A stretch of DNA of 64,000 nt. Origin: Engraulis encrasicolus. Lineage: Eukaryota; Chordata; Actinopteri; Clupeiformes; Engraulidae. The notes under the pieces were generated by a model that had not been told where the DNA came from, made no database searches, and saw only the letters and a program-made list of their open reading frames with translations. Position 1 is the first letter of the stretch. Each line of letters starts with the position of its first letter. The DNA lies in assembly GCF_034702125.1 (NCBI RefSeq), contig NC_085872.1:31270634-31334633 (forward strand), in the 5' to 3' direction. Shown here piece after piece: positions 45,462 through 56,396 of this stretch. The position numbers and the translations under genes were made by a program.

Positions 45462-46193
45462 ATACGCGTGAGGGTCACAGGCCATGGATAATAATCTGCA
45501 ATGGAGGTTTGCAGTACTTGTCACACCAGCTGCCGTGATATGATGTCAGATTTAGAATGTTCAGCTGTGCTGACTCAATGCAAAAAGTGAGAAGGCCCTG
45601 TCATACCAGCCACACATTTGAATGGTAGTTGTAAGCACATTAATGGAACTTTCATACAGCATTAATGACTCTAAAACTTACACTATGTCGAGAAAAAATT
45701 AAATAATAAATAATAGATGTGAGTGTTGACAATTTCATAGGGCCATAGTGCCATGTGTTTCTTGGCAAAGCATGTATTGCAGAGATGGTAAAGGAGTATC
45801 CTGCTACTGGTGTGTCTGTATTTGAATAAAATGGCCATGTTTCACTGGTCAGTAATATATTGTTTACATATTTTTGTACACAAAAATAATTAAATGTTTA
45901 ACGCTTTCATGTATGATGTATATAAATGTACTGTAAAAACATGCCAAACTACTAAAGTGAATAACGTCTGTGGTATCTAACGCTTATAGTATGGTGGGTT
46001 GTGGACTTGAAAGTGCTGGCAATGCAAGTGAGCATGATACAAGAGGAAGTGTGCACAGCAAACACAAAGTTTATTGTCAGAACTGATGGTGTTAAAAAGT
46101 GGGTGAGGGTGTTAAAAGTTCTGCTTTTGCGTGGGTTGAGGAGTGATGTCTGTTTTCCTGTTGTCATATAGACACACCCTTTCTCACTCTCTG

Positions 46194-46195
<2 letters not shown>

Positions 46196-46288
<93 letters not shown>
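46196..46288. repeat. (CA)n microsatellite (copy 1)
   Basis: CA dinucleotides; the counterpart in copy 2 is 51154-51265. Confidence 0.95.
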
Positions 46289-46291
<3 letters not shown>

Positions 46292-47149
46292 CAGGTGGTA
46301 CTTTTATACATTTGGTGAGTATATCTTTGTAGATTGTTATAATGGTAATTCAGTTGTGTTTACAACTAAGAAACATGTAGCACAATAAAACTGAGCTGAT
46401 GTTTTCAGTGAAGAATGTCATTGCTGAACATTAATGTAGGCTACATGTTGTTTTACTTGCAGGTAACTCATTTGAAACAAATAATTGCTTCTTTGTTGTG
46501 TCTAGTTTGTGGGTGCAGCGCAACACTTTCCAAGTTTTTTCTTTAAATAATTACACAATAACACCGCCTGTTTCCCATCACACATCTGACTACATCATAC
46601 AGTTTTCTGTCACATTATTCTCTTGTGCGTTGTTCTTTGATTATTATTATATATTGTATGGGAGGAGGGGGGTGGAGCCTCTGGGTTGGAAGGATGCAGC
46701 ACAGACATATTTTTTTTCATAAATAATTGTTTATTCACACCACAAAAGCAAAGCACAGGAAAAATAGAAATAAAAATACAAAAATACTCTCATAAATAAA
46801 TAATTGAAAAAAAAAAACAAATAAAACAATAAAAGGCATTCAAATACACATAGGTGTCTAGGTGGCAGAAATACATTGCTTTCATTTTGCTTTGCATGCC
46901 CTTAACCAGCATCGCAGATGTTATCCTGGCAGAATGTCTGAATGCTACAAAATATACAGTCACAAGATAATCTGTTGTTTCTAAACAAACCATACGTGTC
47001 ATAACAGAAATTTTGGGTTCTTAATGTAACCCAATATATCATGCTTCAATGTGAAGTCAATTCTGTTTAGCTCCAATATGGAGAAATAAGAATCACATGT
47101 ATTTCGATGTTTGACCAAATTCTTCATGTTCAAAACACCCCATTTCCCT

Positions 47150-47188
<39 letters not shown>

Positions 47189-47206
47189 AATGTGAATCAG
47201 AGTGGA

Positions 47207-47509
47207 TCACTCGTCAAACTCATGTATGTCATTCTCCAGCCTGTGCATGGGGAGGGGTCCCTCAAACCTCAGCGGGCACTCCGAGGTGCACTTGCAGGAC
47301 TGGATCATCATCACATCTTTAGAGAAGGTCTCCCCATTGTCACACCTGAAGAGCACAGGCAGCGTTCTCGTCTGCTCTGGAACACAGCATCGTCCATCTA
47401 GACAGGAGCCGCAGAACTTTGGCTGGTAGCTTCGGACACTCATGCAACCTGCATGCCTGAGCTTTGTGGGTTCCTTCAGTTTTTCAGTGCGAGTGCATTT
47501 CTTCCCTTT
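47207..47509 (-). pseudogene. ccn1: Duplicate terminal exon of ccn1 (CT cystine-knot domain), probably an assembly artefact
   Basis: This 303-bp exon has the same TTTTCAG acceptor context, the same 100 residues and the same TGA as the ccn1 exon 52482-52180. I see only three base differences near 47397-47404 (ATCTAGA versus GTCCAGG in plus-strand order), which leave the translation unchanged. No upstream ccn1 exons accompany it: the block stops at the N gap before exon 4. It is therefore either an allelic copy of the same exon from an unmerged contig overlap (preferred), or a real 3' exon duplication without a gene. Confidence 0.85.
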
Positions 47510-47642
47510 CTGAAAATAAAAAAAACAGGCAAAATGCAAAGAGTCAGTTATTGGACCTTGTCATAACTCTACTCCATGTCATAACTCTACTCACTTCTTT
47601 TCATCTCTATCAGTTCTCTACATTACTTCTATACTGCTGTAC

Positions 47643-47742
47643 NNNNNNNNNNNNNNNNNNNNNNNNNNNNNNNNNNNNNNNNNNNNNNNNNNNNNNNNNN
47701 NNNNNNNNNNNNNNNNNNNNNNNNNNNNNNNNNNNNNNNNNN
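47643..47742. other. Assembly gap, exactly 100 N
   Basis: A run of 100 unknown bases, the conventional size for a gap of unknown length. Both flanks belong to the same repeated block. Confidence 1.
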
Positions 47743-48341
47743 TGGAGGTGGAGTATTAGTGACAGGTTATTGATATTAATATTATTATTATTATTATTAT
47801 TTGTTTATTTATTTATTTCCAGAGATGTGGGTATTATTCTGAGTGACTTTGCAATGATAAACTTTCAATTTTATGAGATAAAAAGTCAGAAATCTGCCAT
47901 CTCGTGTGCGCATCTGTGTGCTTGTGTGTAGGCTATCTGTATGTGGGTGTCAGTGTTCCTACGCAGTTCGTCCCCCTCGGGGCCGCGAACTCACCACCTC
48001 GTCAACACATCGATTCGGCAATGGGTGACACATTACAAGGCCGCTGAGCTGAAGGGCAGGTCTGATAGCCCAACGCTACCGCACTGTATTGAGGCTCCGG
48101 GAGGGAGGTTTTCTAACGTTCCACGCCACACTCTGCTAGTTGGCCTCCGTTACATCAGGATGACAGTGCAGAGTGCCTGCTGTGTTTGTTCATAATCACA
48201 AATGGTTTCCTTCAATGTCAAATTAAGTCCTTACAATGAGCTCTCAACATCACACCTACTCTAACCTTCAGTGCATGTGTATAGGGTGTCTGTAAGCGCT
48301 GTTTGGGTGATGCCTGCTGTTTGGACAGAGACAGCCATAAC

Positions 48342-48530
48342 CAGTGGTGTAGTCTACTTTTTTGTGGTGGGTATACTGTATATTTGAATTGTTTTTGAAG
48401 TGGGTATACTGTATATATTTGTGCTATTCAAACAATGGATCCATCAATTTTAAGTGGGTATACTGAAATCCCTGAAATTTAGAAGTGGGTATACTCCGTA
48501 TACCCGCGTTCTACGTAGACTACACCACTG
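48342..48530. mobile_element. hAT-type MITE present only in copy 2
   Basis: Perfect inverted ends CAGTGGTGTAGTCTAC and GTAGACTACACCACTG. The 8-bp target duplication GCCATAAC lies at 48334-48341 and 48531-48538. The empty site is visible in copy 1 at about 43834-43841. The interior repeats GTGGGTATACTG several times. Confidence 0.95.
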
Positions 48531-49416
48531 GCCATAACCAAACACCAACGGTTCGGGCCTAGAGTTTGGGCTGACCATATCAGGGTATTGATCTGGTGGT
48601 CCTCCATCCACAGCTTGATTGGCAAGCTGAGTGGCTGGAGCACTGTCCTTCTCTTAAAAAAAACTGTCCTCAGCGTTCATGGGCGTTGTCAGAACAGAGG
48701 GAAACATGTTTTGGCCCAAGGTAACTTTGTATGTGACTTCAGAGACACATCATTTGCAACAATGAATTTGACTGTTTTCAGCCTTGCTGAGGCATCATCA
48801 GATAATCACCTATTCTCTGCCACATTTCACAGCAGGTGCAAGATTCTGTGGTTCATATAGACCTCCCCAGGTCTCTAGCTAACCATTAGAAGACCAGGTG
48901 TTGGATTAGATGTGAAAGTTGGCCAAGGATTGGTGATAATTTGAGGGTGCTTCAGCTTCTGAACGCTGAGGACTGTTTTTTTTTAGAAGGACAATGATCC
49001 AGCCACTCAGTTTGGCCAATCAAGCTGTGGATGGAGGACCACCAGATCAATACCCTGATATGGTCAGCCCAAACGCCAGGCCTGAACCCATTGGAAACCT
49101 CTGGAATGTGATCAAGAGGACGCTGGATGGTCACATGCCATCAACCTAAGCTCAGCAACTTGAATTCTTGCACCAGGCCTGAAATAAAGTCATCCAAGAA
49201 CAATGTGAAGGAGGAACGCATACCAAAATGCATGAAAGCTGTGACTACATATCAGGCTTATTCCACCAAATATTGATTTCTAAACTCTTCCCAAGTTAAT
49301 ACATTGTCATTATGTTGTTTTAATGTTAATATCATCTTGTTTTCTTTGCCTTTTCAGGGACTTGGAAACATTGCATCTTATGTTTTATTTTGACCATTTT
49401 AAGATTTTCTGCAAAT

Positions 49417-49594
49417 TGTGTTTAACCGGATCCCACCACACTCTCGATAAAAAGGTGCCAAACATAAACAAAAACTGTGTAAAATTGAAAGAAAAATGTC
49501 TGCACACTTAAATCCCCTTTGTGTTCTTTTTAATGATAGGGCAAGCTTTCGGTCTACTGACCTTGGAAGTGGAAGGTCAGTAGACCGAAAGCTT
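49417..49594 (-). mobile_element. Hairpin-bearing insertion, second copy
   Basis: Same 178-bp length and same 14-bp flanking repeat GATTTTCTGCAAAT (49403-49416 and 49595-49608) as the element at 44718-44895. It belongs to the duplicated block. Confidence 0.75.
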
Positions 49595-49790
49595 GATTTT
49601 CTGCAAATAAATGATCTGAATCTTTCGAAATTTGGAGGACATGTTGCCGATGGTTTATAGGATGAACTACCAATGTGTGTTTTACTCAAACACATACCGA
49701 TCCATAGCAAAATCAGAAAATTTAGAAGTGGTCTATCAATTTTTGCCACGGCTGTATACGGTGTATATATATATATATATATATATATAT

Positions 49791-50024
49791 GAAGAGTTCA
49801 GATGCAAAACCCCCTAACTCCATTTCCGAAGACCTGCACTTCTATATTTTTAGAGAACCCCGTTGTTAGTTTGGTTTACATTCATGTACTTGATAATGCA
49901 TATAAATAGTTATATTATATAAATAAAATAAAAAATATGCAATTTTGATAGCTTTGTATTAAATAAAAATGAATTAAGATTATTTTCTGAAAAGGCACTT
50001 AGGGGTTTTGCATCTGAACTCTTC
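49791..50024. mobile_element. TIR MITE inserted in a TA repeat, present only in copy 2
   Basis: Inverted ends GAAGAGTTCAGATGCAAAAC and its reverse complement, extending about 26 bp with one base slip, flanked on both sides by TA repeat. 234 bp, AT-rich interior, no coding. In copy 1 the TA repeat at 45070-45090 is uninterrupted. TA flanks suggest a Tc1/mariner-type target, but the superfamily is not certain. Confidence 0.85.
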
Positions 50025-50040
50025 ATATATATATATATAT

Positions 50041-50188
50041 ATTAGGGCTTGTTGTACCTTTATTTTTGACAGGACAGTGGAGTAGAGACAGGAAATGGGT
50101 GTGGGCAAATGAACCGGGCAGGAATTGAACCCAGGCCTCCGGCATAGTAACCCAGTGCCCTACCGTTAGGCGACGGCAGGGCCATAAA
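50041..50188 (-). mobile_element. tRNA-derived SINE (minus strand), copy 2
   Basis: Counterpart of 45101-45236 with a fuller head (CGTCGCCTAACGGTAGGGCA on the minus strand), B box GGTTCAATTCC and the same tail. Confidence 0.75.
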
Positions 50189-50334
50189 TAATGTATTTAA
50201 ACCTGACGCATATACACAGTTGTATGGAGGACACCAACTAACCAAATGAGACACAAAACTGCAATTCAGTACCGTTGTTGTTGGCCATGATGCACCGTCA
50301 TCTGGAGTGAAATAAAAACATCAGGCCAAGGTGT

Positions 50335-50443
<109 letters not shown>

Positions 50444-51152
50444 TAATCTGCAATGGAGGTTTGCAGTACTTGTCACACCAGCTGCCGTGATATGATGTCA
50501 GATTTACAATGTTCAGCTGTGCTGACTCAATGCAAAAAGTGAGAAGGCCCCGCCATACCAGCCACACATTTGAATGGTAGTTGTAAGCACATTAATGGAA
50601 CTTTCATACAGCATTAATGACTCTAAAACTTGCACTATGTCGAGAAAAAAGTTAAATAATAAATAATAGATGTGAGTGTTGACAATTTCATAGGGCCATA
50701 GTGCCATGTGTTTCCTGGCAAAGCATGTATTGCAGAGATGGTAAAGGAGTTTCCTGCTACTGGTGTGCCTGTATTTGAATAAAATGGCCATGTTTCACTG
50801 GTCAGTAATATATTGTTTACATCTTTGTTTACACAAAAAATAATTAAATGTTTAACGCTTTCATGTTTGCTGTATATACTGTAACTGTACTGTAGAAACA
50901 TGCCAAACTACTAAAGTGAATAACGTCTGTGGTATCTAACGCTTATAGCATGGTGGGTTGTGGACTTGAAAGTACTGGCAATGCAAGTGAGCATGATATA
51001 AGAGGAAGTGTGCACAGCAAACACAAAGTTTATTGTCAGAACTGATGGTGTTAAAAAGTGGGAGAGGGTGTTAAAAGTTCTGCTTTTGCGTGGGTTGAGG
51101 AGTGATGTCTGTTTTCCTGTTGTCATATAGACACACCCTTTCTCACTCTCTG

Positions 51153-51266
<114 letters not shown>

Positions 51267-52129
51267 CAGGTGGTACTTTTATACATTTGGTGAGTATATC
51301 TTTGTAGATTGTTATAATGGTATTTCAGTTGTGTTTACAACTAAGAAACATGTGGCACAATAAAACTGAGCTGATGTTTTCAGTGAAGAATGTCATTGCT
51401 GAACATTAATGTAGGCTACATGTTGTTTTACTTGCTGGTAACTCATTTGAAACAAATAATTGCTTCTTTGTTGTGTCTAGTTTGTGAGTGCAGCGCAACA
51501 CTTTCCAAGTTTTTTCTTTAAATAATGACACCATAACACCGCCTGTTTCCCATCACACATCTGACTACATCATACAGTTTTCTGTCACATTATTCTCTTG
51601 TGCATTGTTCTTTGATTATTATATATTGTATGGGAGGATGGGGTTCGTGCCTCTGGGCTGGAAGGATGCAGCACAGACATATTTTTTTCATAAATAATTG
51701 TTTATTCACACCACAAAAGCAAAGCACAGGAAAAATAGAAATAAAAATACAAAAATACTCTCATAAATAAATAATTGGAAAAAAAAACAATAAAAGGCAT
51801 TCAAATACACAGAGGTGTCTAGGTGGCAGAAATACATTGCTTTCATTTTGCTTTGCATGCCCTTAACCAGCATCGCAGATGTTATCCTGGCAGAATGTCT
51901 GAATGCTACAAAATATACAGTCACAAGATAATCTGTTGTTTCTAAACAAACCATATGTGTCATAACAGAAATTTGGGGTTCTTAATGTAACCCAATATCA
52001 TGCTTCAATGTGAAGTCAATTCTGTTTAGCTCCAATATGGAGAAATAAGAATCACGTGTATTTCGATGTTTGACCAAATCCTTCATGTTCAAAACACCCC
52101 ACTTCCCTAAACACATACACGCACTAACA

Positions 52130-52160
<31 letters not shown>

Positions 52161-52179
52161 CAATGTGAATCAGAGTGGA

Positions 52180-53188
52180 TCACTCGTCAAACTCATGTAT
52201 GTCATTCTCCAGCCTGTGCATGGGGAGGGGTCCCTCAAACCTCAGCGGGCACTCCGAGGTGCACTTGCAGGACTGGATCATCATCACATCTTTAGAGAAG
52301 GTCTCCCCATTGTCACACCTGAAGAGCACAGGCAGCGTTCTCGTCTGCTCTGGAACACAGCATCGTCCGTCCAGGCAGGAGCCGCAGAACTTTGGCTGGT
52401 AGCTTCGGACACTCATGCAACCTGCATGCCTGAGCTTTGTGGGTTCCTTCAGTTTTTCAGTGCGAGTGCATTTCTTCCCTTTCTGAAAATAAAAAAAACA
52501 GGCAAAATGCAAAGAGTCAGTTATTGGACCTTGTCATAACTCTACTCCATGTCATAACTCTACTCACTTCTTTTCATCTCTATCAGTTCTCTACATTACT
52601 TCTATACTGCTGTACTATGTACTGACCCCTTACTCTGCACTTGCTTGAATGTCCTCCTTATAAGTCACTTTAGTCAAAAGCGTCTGCTAAATGTAATGTA
52701 ATAAGTGATAACCATATCGTATCATCGTGCACTTTGCTTACCTTCAAACCAGTGGGAGGGGATGTGGAGCATGGGCGCACTTGGCATATGCGTGACTCCT
52801 TCACTAGCTTGCATTGTGGGTTGCTGTTGGTGACCCGGGTGGAGAAGCCTGCGCCACAGGTTTTGGAGCACGGAGACCAGCTGGTGGAGTGAGTGATACA
52901 CTTCAGGCCAGATGACAGTATGCGCATCTCAGGCTGTTCTCTGAATGCTGTGAGGGCATAAACACAGTGATTAGAACTCAGGGACTTAAACTTTGTAAAT
53001 GCATAATACATGATAAAAAGATGTCTCATCACAGTGCCTGAGAGGACTGCCGCACATAAAAAAAATCTAAGCCCTCTTCAAGGTGATTTTTAGATTTTAA
53101 TATTTTATGGGAATCTTAGCTCGTTTACTGCAGGTGGCATATTTTATTTCCCCAGGTTAGAATTAGAGAAAAATCCAGTGATAACACA

Positions 53189-53248
<60 letters not shown>

Positions 53249-54132
53249 AGAGAGAGAGGAGAGAGATAGAAAGAGAGAAGATAGAGAGAGAGGAGAGAGA
53301 GAGAGAGATGCTGACCTGCTTGATGTTTTCCGTTGAATCTGGGGAAGAAGGTATCTTTCTCTGTCAGGTTTTCTTCAGTTTGACCTGATTGACCCGGGTC
53401 TTTCTTCGCTTTCGTCTTGTCTGCGTCCTGGCAGACCCACTGGCTGCAGCACTGGCCGGGCACCTTCACCAGTGTGGGGTTATGGCAGCCCAGGTCAGGC
53501 ATTGACAGCTCCTGGAGGCACAACGGGATGCATCCAACGGCGCCATCCATGCAAGTGCACTGATGTTTGCAACTTGGCGTAAAGGTCTCTCCATTTTGGT
53601 ACATTTTGTTGTTGAACTCACAAGATCTTCCTTCGAGCTTAGCTGTTAAAGATAAACAAAATAGATGAGTTCACATGTGTGTTCTGCAGGATACAGATCA
53701 CTGATCACTATTGAATAAATAATTTGCTTTAAGTATGGTAAAAAAAAAAAAAATAGCTTTAAGTATACCTCGACATATGCCTTCAGATGCGCCCCGGCTA
53801 GCTCCAAAGTTGCACTGAAGTCCTTTAACGTGGTCACACGGCTCCACGCTGCTGCAGTCCTCGTTCAGCTGCCTCGCGCAGACCTTGCAACAGCCGCATC
53901 CGTCCGTCACTAAGCTGACTCCCAGTTCACACGTCGGAGTCTCCCGTGGGCACACGCAAACTGAAGGACATTCTGAGAACACCTATGCAAAAACGACAGA
54001 AAATGTGAGAACGACTGTACATACGATACAAGTAACAGTTTATCTTAAAGCGAACCACGGAGTTGTCAAAAATGGTTTCCTCACCTTTGTGAGACATCCA
54101 ACGAAAATTAGGGTGAAATAGAGCATCGACAT
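52180..54132 (-). CDS. ccn1: CCN1/CYR61-type matricellular protein
   Basis: Five exons on the minus strand: 54132-54085, 53982-53769, 53642-53316, 52947-52742 and 52482-52180 (TGA), in phase, 365 residues; human CCN1 has 381. One domain per exon, the classic CCN layout: signal peptide ([14 protein letters not shown]), IGFBP-like ([17 protein letters not shown]), VWC ([18 protein letters not shown]), a variable hinge, thrombospondin type 1 ([18 protein letters not shown]) and a C-terminal cystine knot ([20 protein letters not shown]). CCN1 is secreted, binds integrins and heparan sulphate, and is an immediate-early YAP/TEAD and SRF target in adhesion, angiogenesis and matrix remodelling. Teleosts have several CCN1 paralogues; which one this is cannot be decided here. 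It is convergent with odf2l. A TATA box and a TEAD-type motif lie upstream. Confidence 0.95.
53192..53310. repeat. (GA)n microsatellite in ccn1 intron 3
   Basis: GA dinucleotides with a few AGATAGA interruptions, starting 6 bp beyond the donor of the ccn1 VWC exon. Confidence 0.93.
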
Positions 54133-54224
54133 CTCCTGTTTGACTTGAACACAGTTATTCAGGTTATTCCGTTTTTGCCTTGCCTGCACTGTTGCTTGTG
54201 TTGCTGAGGTCGTGTCTCCCTCCC

Positions 54225-54232
54225 TTTTTATA
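54225..54232 (-). promoter_or_regulatory. ccn1: TATA box of ccn1
   Basis: The minus strand reads CCAGTATAAAAAGGGAGGG, with TATAAAAA at 54232-54225, about 95 bp before the ATG. Transcription would start near 54200. It fits an inducible immediate-early promoter. Confidence 0.7.
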
Positions 54233-54291
54233 CTGGCAAGCGGCTTACGTATGAACTGGCTGGACTGTGAGGTGCTCTTGAAGCTATGACT

Positions 54292-54297
54292 GGAATG
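54292..54297 (+). promoter_or_regulatory. ccn1: Candidate TEAD motif (GGAATG) upstream of ccn1
   Basis: GGAATG on the plus strand (CATTCC on the minus), about 65 bp upstream of the TATA box. CCN1 is a known YAP/TEAD target, but a 6-bp match is weak evidence by itself. Confidence 0.35.
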
Positions 54298-54345
54298 TCT
54301 CAAACTCAAACCCACTGCTCCATCCAGGAAACGCGGCTGTTTCAC

Positions 54346-55208
54346 TGAGGAAGAGCAAAATGTAGCCTAGTCTTCACTGTAATCCTCACAATTCATGGGA
54401 CTAATTCATTTGGAAAGTTGAACTAATATTTCTGAGATTCAAATTATCACAGTAGGCCTATAGGGTAGGGTGGGGCAAAACGCCCCCTTAAGAAAAATGT
54501 AACTTTTCTCTAAGCAGAAGTAAGCCATATGGTTTAATTTTTGTCACAGTTTTTGGTGGAAGTGACATAATTATTAAACCATCGGGGAAATTGTTCCAAG
54601 TTAATAGTTTGTTCATATTTTAGCAAAAACAAAACTGTGTGTGTGTACATAATATTGTATTATGTAGTTAGTATAGCCTAACAGGCTATAGAGACCATTC
54701 ATTTGAATTACTTCAAAATTAATTATGAAATAGGTTAATAAATGTGGTCTAGTAAAACCTGGCTACAATTAGCATGGACCTGTTGAAAAATCCTGATGAC
54801 ACCATGGGTATGGTTGTTCAATCTAGTCAAGATCAGAGGCGCATCTTGCCACCAGGCAAGGCAGGCAGCCGTTTGGGGACCCCAAGCCCCTAGATAGTGA
54901 ATAACTACCCATACTGTACTACAGTAGTGGTGATTTTATTCATTCTTTTGCATTATTGCTTGGGGCCCCACCTGACCCTAGAATCGCCTCTGGTCAAGAT
55001 GGATTACTGCAGGCCTACTGGGCCGGCCCAAGGGGGCCCTGAAGCCCAGCCCTGGTTATGTGTAGCCTATTTCCATTCTCGTAATGCACTAAAATTGCAA
55101 TTATAACAACTTTGTAACACCCATAGAGGGGCGCCCTTCTTGTTGTCTGGCCCATGCGCCATGGAATCATAATTCGTCCCTGTATAGTTTTTTAACTTAT
55201 GTAAAAAT

Positions 55209-55209
<1 letters not shown>
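54346..55209. other. Intergenic, no gene seen
   Basis: Upstream flank of ccn1. No coding sequence. GGGCCC-rich fragments near 54860-55060 look like old transposon remnants without definable ends. Confidence 0.45.

Positions 55210-55301
<92 letters not shown>
55210..55301. repeat. (CA)n microsatellite
   Basis: Pure CA dinucleotides. Confidence 0.95.
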
Positions 55302-55304
<3 letters not shown>

Positions 55305-55392
55305 GCAAACAAATAATTAGCCTAAAACAAAAACAATATGGATGGGAAGAAGGATGTGCATCTGGCATTCTGATCTCTGATATCCTCTAGGA

Positions 55393-55632
55393 TAGCGTTT
55401 CTCAACCGGGGCGCTGCAGCCCCCTAGGGAGTGTTGAGGAGCCCTACGGAGGTGTGGAGGATACAGCTGTGTGGGGGCAGCGCTTAGTTCCCATTGGTGG
55501 GAATTAGTCTATTTAATTTTCAATACTAAGGGGGGCATTGGCAGGCTTATGATGAGGTGAAGGGAAGGGGTCGTTGGGAGGCTTATGATGAGGTCAAGGG
55601 GGCGTTTGTCCAAAAAAGGTTGAGAACCACTG
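55393..55632. mobile_element. hAT-type MITE, second copy of the 8541-8775 family
   Basis: Starts TAGCGTTTCTCAACC and ends GGTTGAGAACCACTG. The 8-bp target duplication CTCTAGGA is identical at 55385-55392 and 55633-55640. Same internal features as 8541-8775 (GGGGGCATTGGCAGGCTTAT). Confidence 0.88.
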
Positions 55633-56037
55633 CTCTAGGATCTTGGTTCCAGCTGGGATAATGGACTGAGCCTCGAGCAGGACTAGATAAACAGAAGTCC
55701 CTGGGTGGGAAGGAATGCACTGGAGCAAAACCCAGCAGAACATTCCATTCAGGATCCACGGAGGATGAACCGTGAAAAATACCTTCCTTGAGTTGAGACA
55801 CATCAAGAAACTCAGAATAAATTACAGGGAGCAGGGAGACGGTTTTCCATATGCCAATCCAAATGGACATTTAAGCTCTGGGACTCTTTACAGGAGATGT
55901 GCTGAAGCGTGTTCAAGCATGACTTTATTTGCCCCACAGTGAAGGGCATGAGTTCACAAGTGACTGTGGCAAAGGAATGGGGTAGGAGGAATGGAGTCAA
56001 GTAAGCCTAAAGACAGTTTTATTTAGCTACATTTTAA

Positions 56038-56392
56038 AGGTGCACTGTGCAGGAAATTGCCAAAAAAAGGCACTGCAACTATGCTGCTCATTGAAACTGG
56101 GTAGCCTATAGCCAAATTTGATCTTTTAATGAAAGTTTACTAACTAATAAACTAATATTTTCTAGTATGGCCAAAGTACAGTCATTTTTGCAGCAAAAAA
56201 AATGTCCATTTCTGCAAATTCAAAATGGCGGACCATGGAGAAGATCCTCCTTTTCATGTATGAAAAGTGCAATTTTCTCAGTCATAATGAATACTTAGAA
56301 TTGGTGGTAAGTATTCATGAAAAGGGTAACATTAGTGAATGAGTTGCATGGATTCTGGAAATAAACAACTAAAAATCTTACACAGTGTACCT
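56038..56392. mobile_element. piggyBac-like MITE, second copy of the 30091-30474 family
   Basis: Ends AGGTGCACTGTGCAGG and TTACACAGTGTACCT, flanked by TTAA at 56034-56037 and 56393-56396. Same order of internal landmarks as the other copy, with small deletions. Confidence 0.85.
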
Positions 56393-56396
56393 TTAA

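Larger units (their letters stand above)
43241..47642. repeat. Large direct repeat, copy 1 (left contig end)
   Basis: A 4402-bp block that ends exactly at the N gap. It matches 47743-52615 almost base for base, apart from two transposon insertions, microsatellite length and scattered substitutions. It starts TGGAGGTGGAGTATTAGTGA and ends TATACTGCTGTAC. Most likely an unmerged haplotype overlap, not a genuine tandem duplication. Confidence 0.93.

Noticed and set aside
47207..47509. A second, tandem ccn1 gene
   Set aside because: Only the last exon is repeated, it lies in a block bounded by the N gap, and no other ccn1 exon accompanies it. An unmerged contig overlap explains it better.
52632..52700. 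Sequence TCACTTTAGTCAAAAGCGTC with TGCTAAATGTAATG
   Set aside because: A very common fish retroposon tail fragment (similar words near 2300 and 7378); too short to annotate as an element or a gene.
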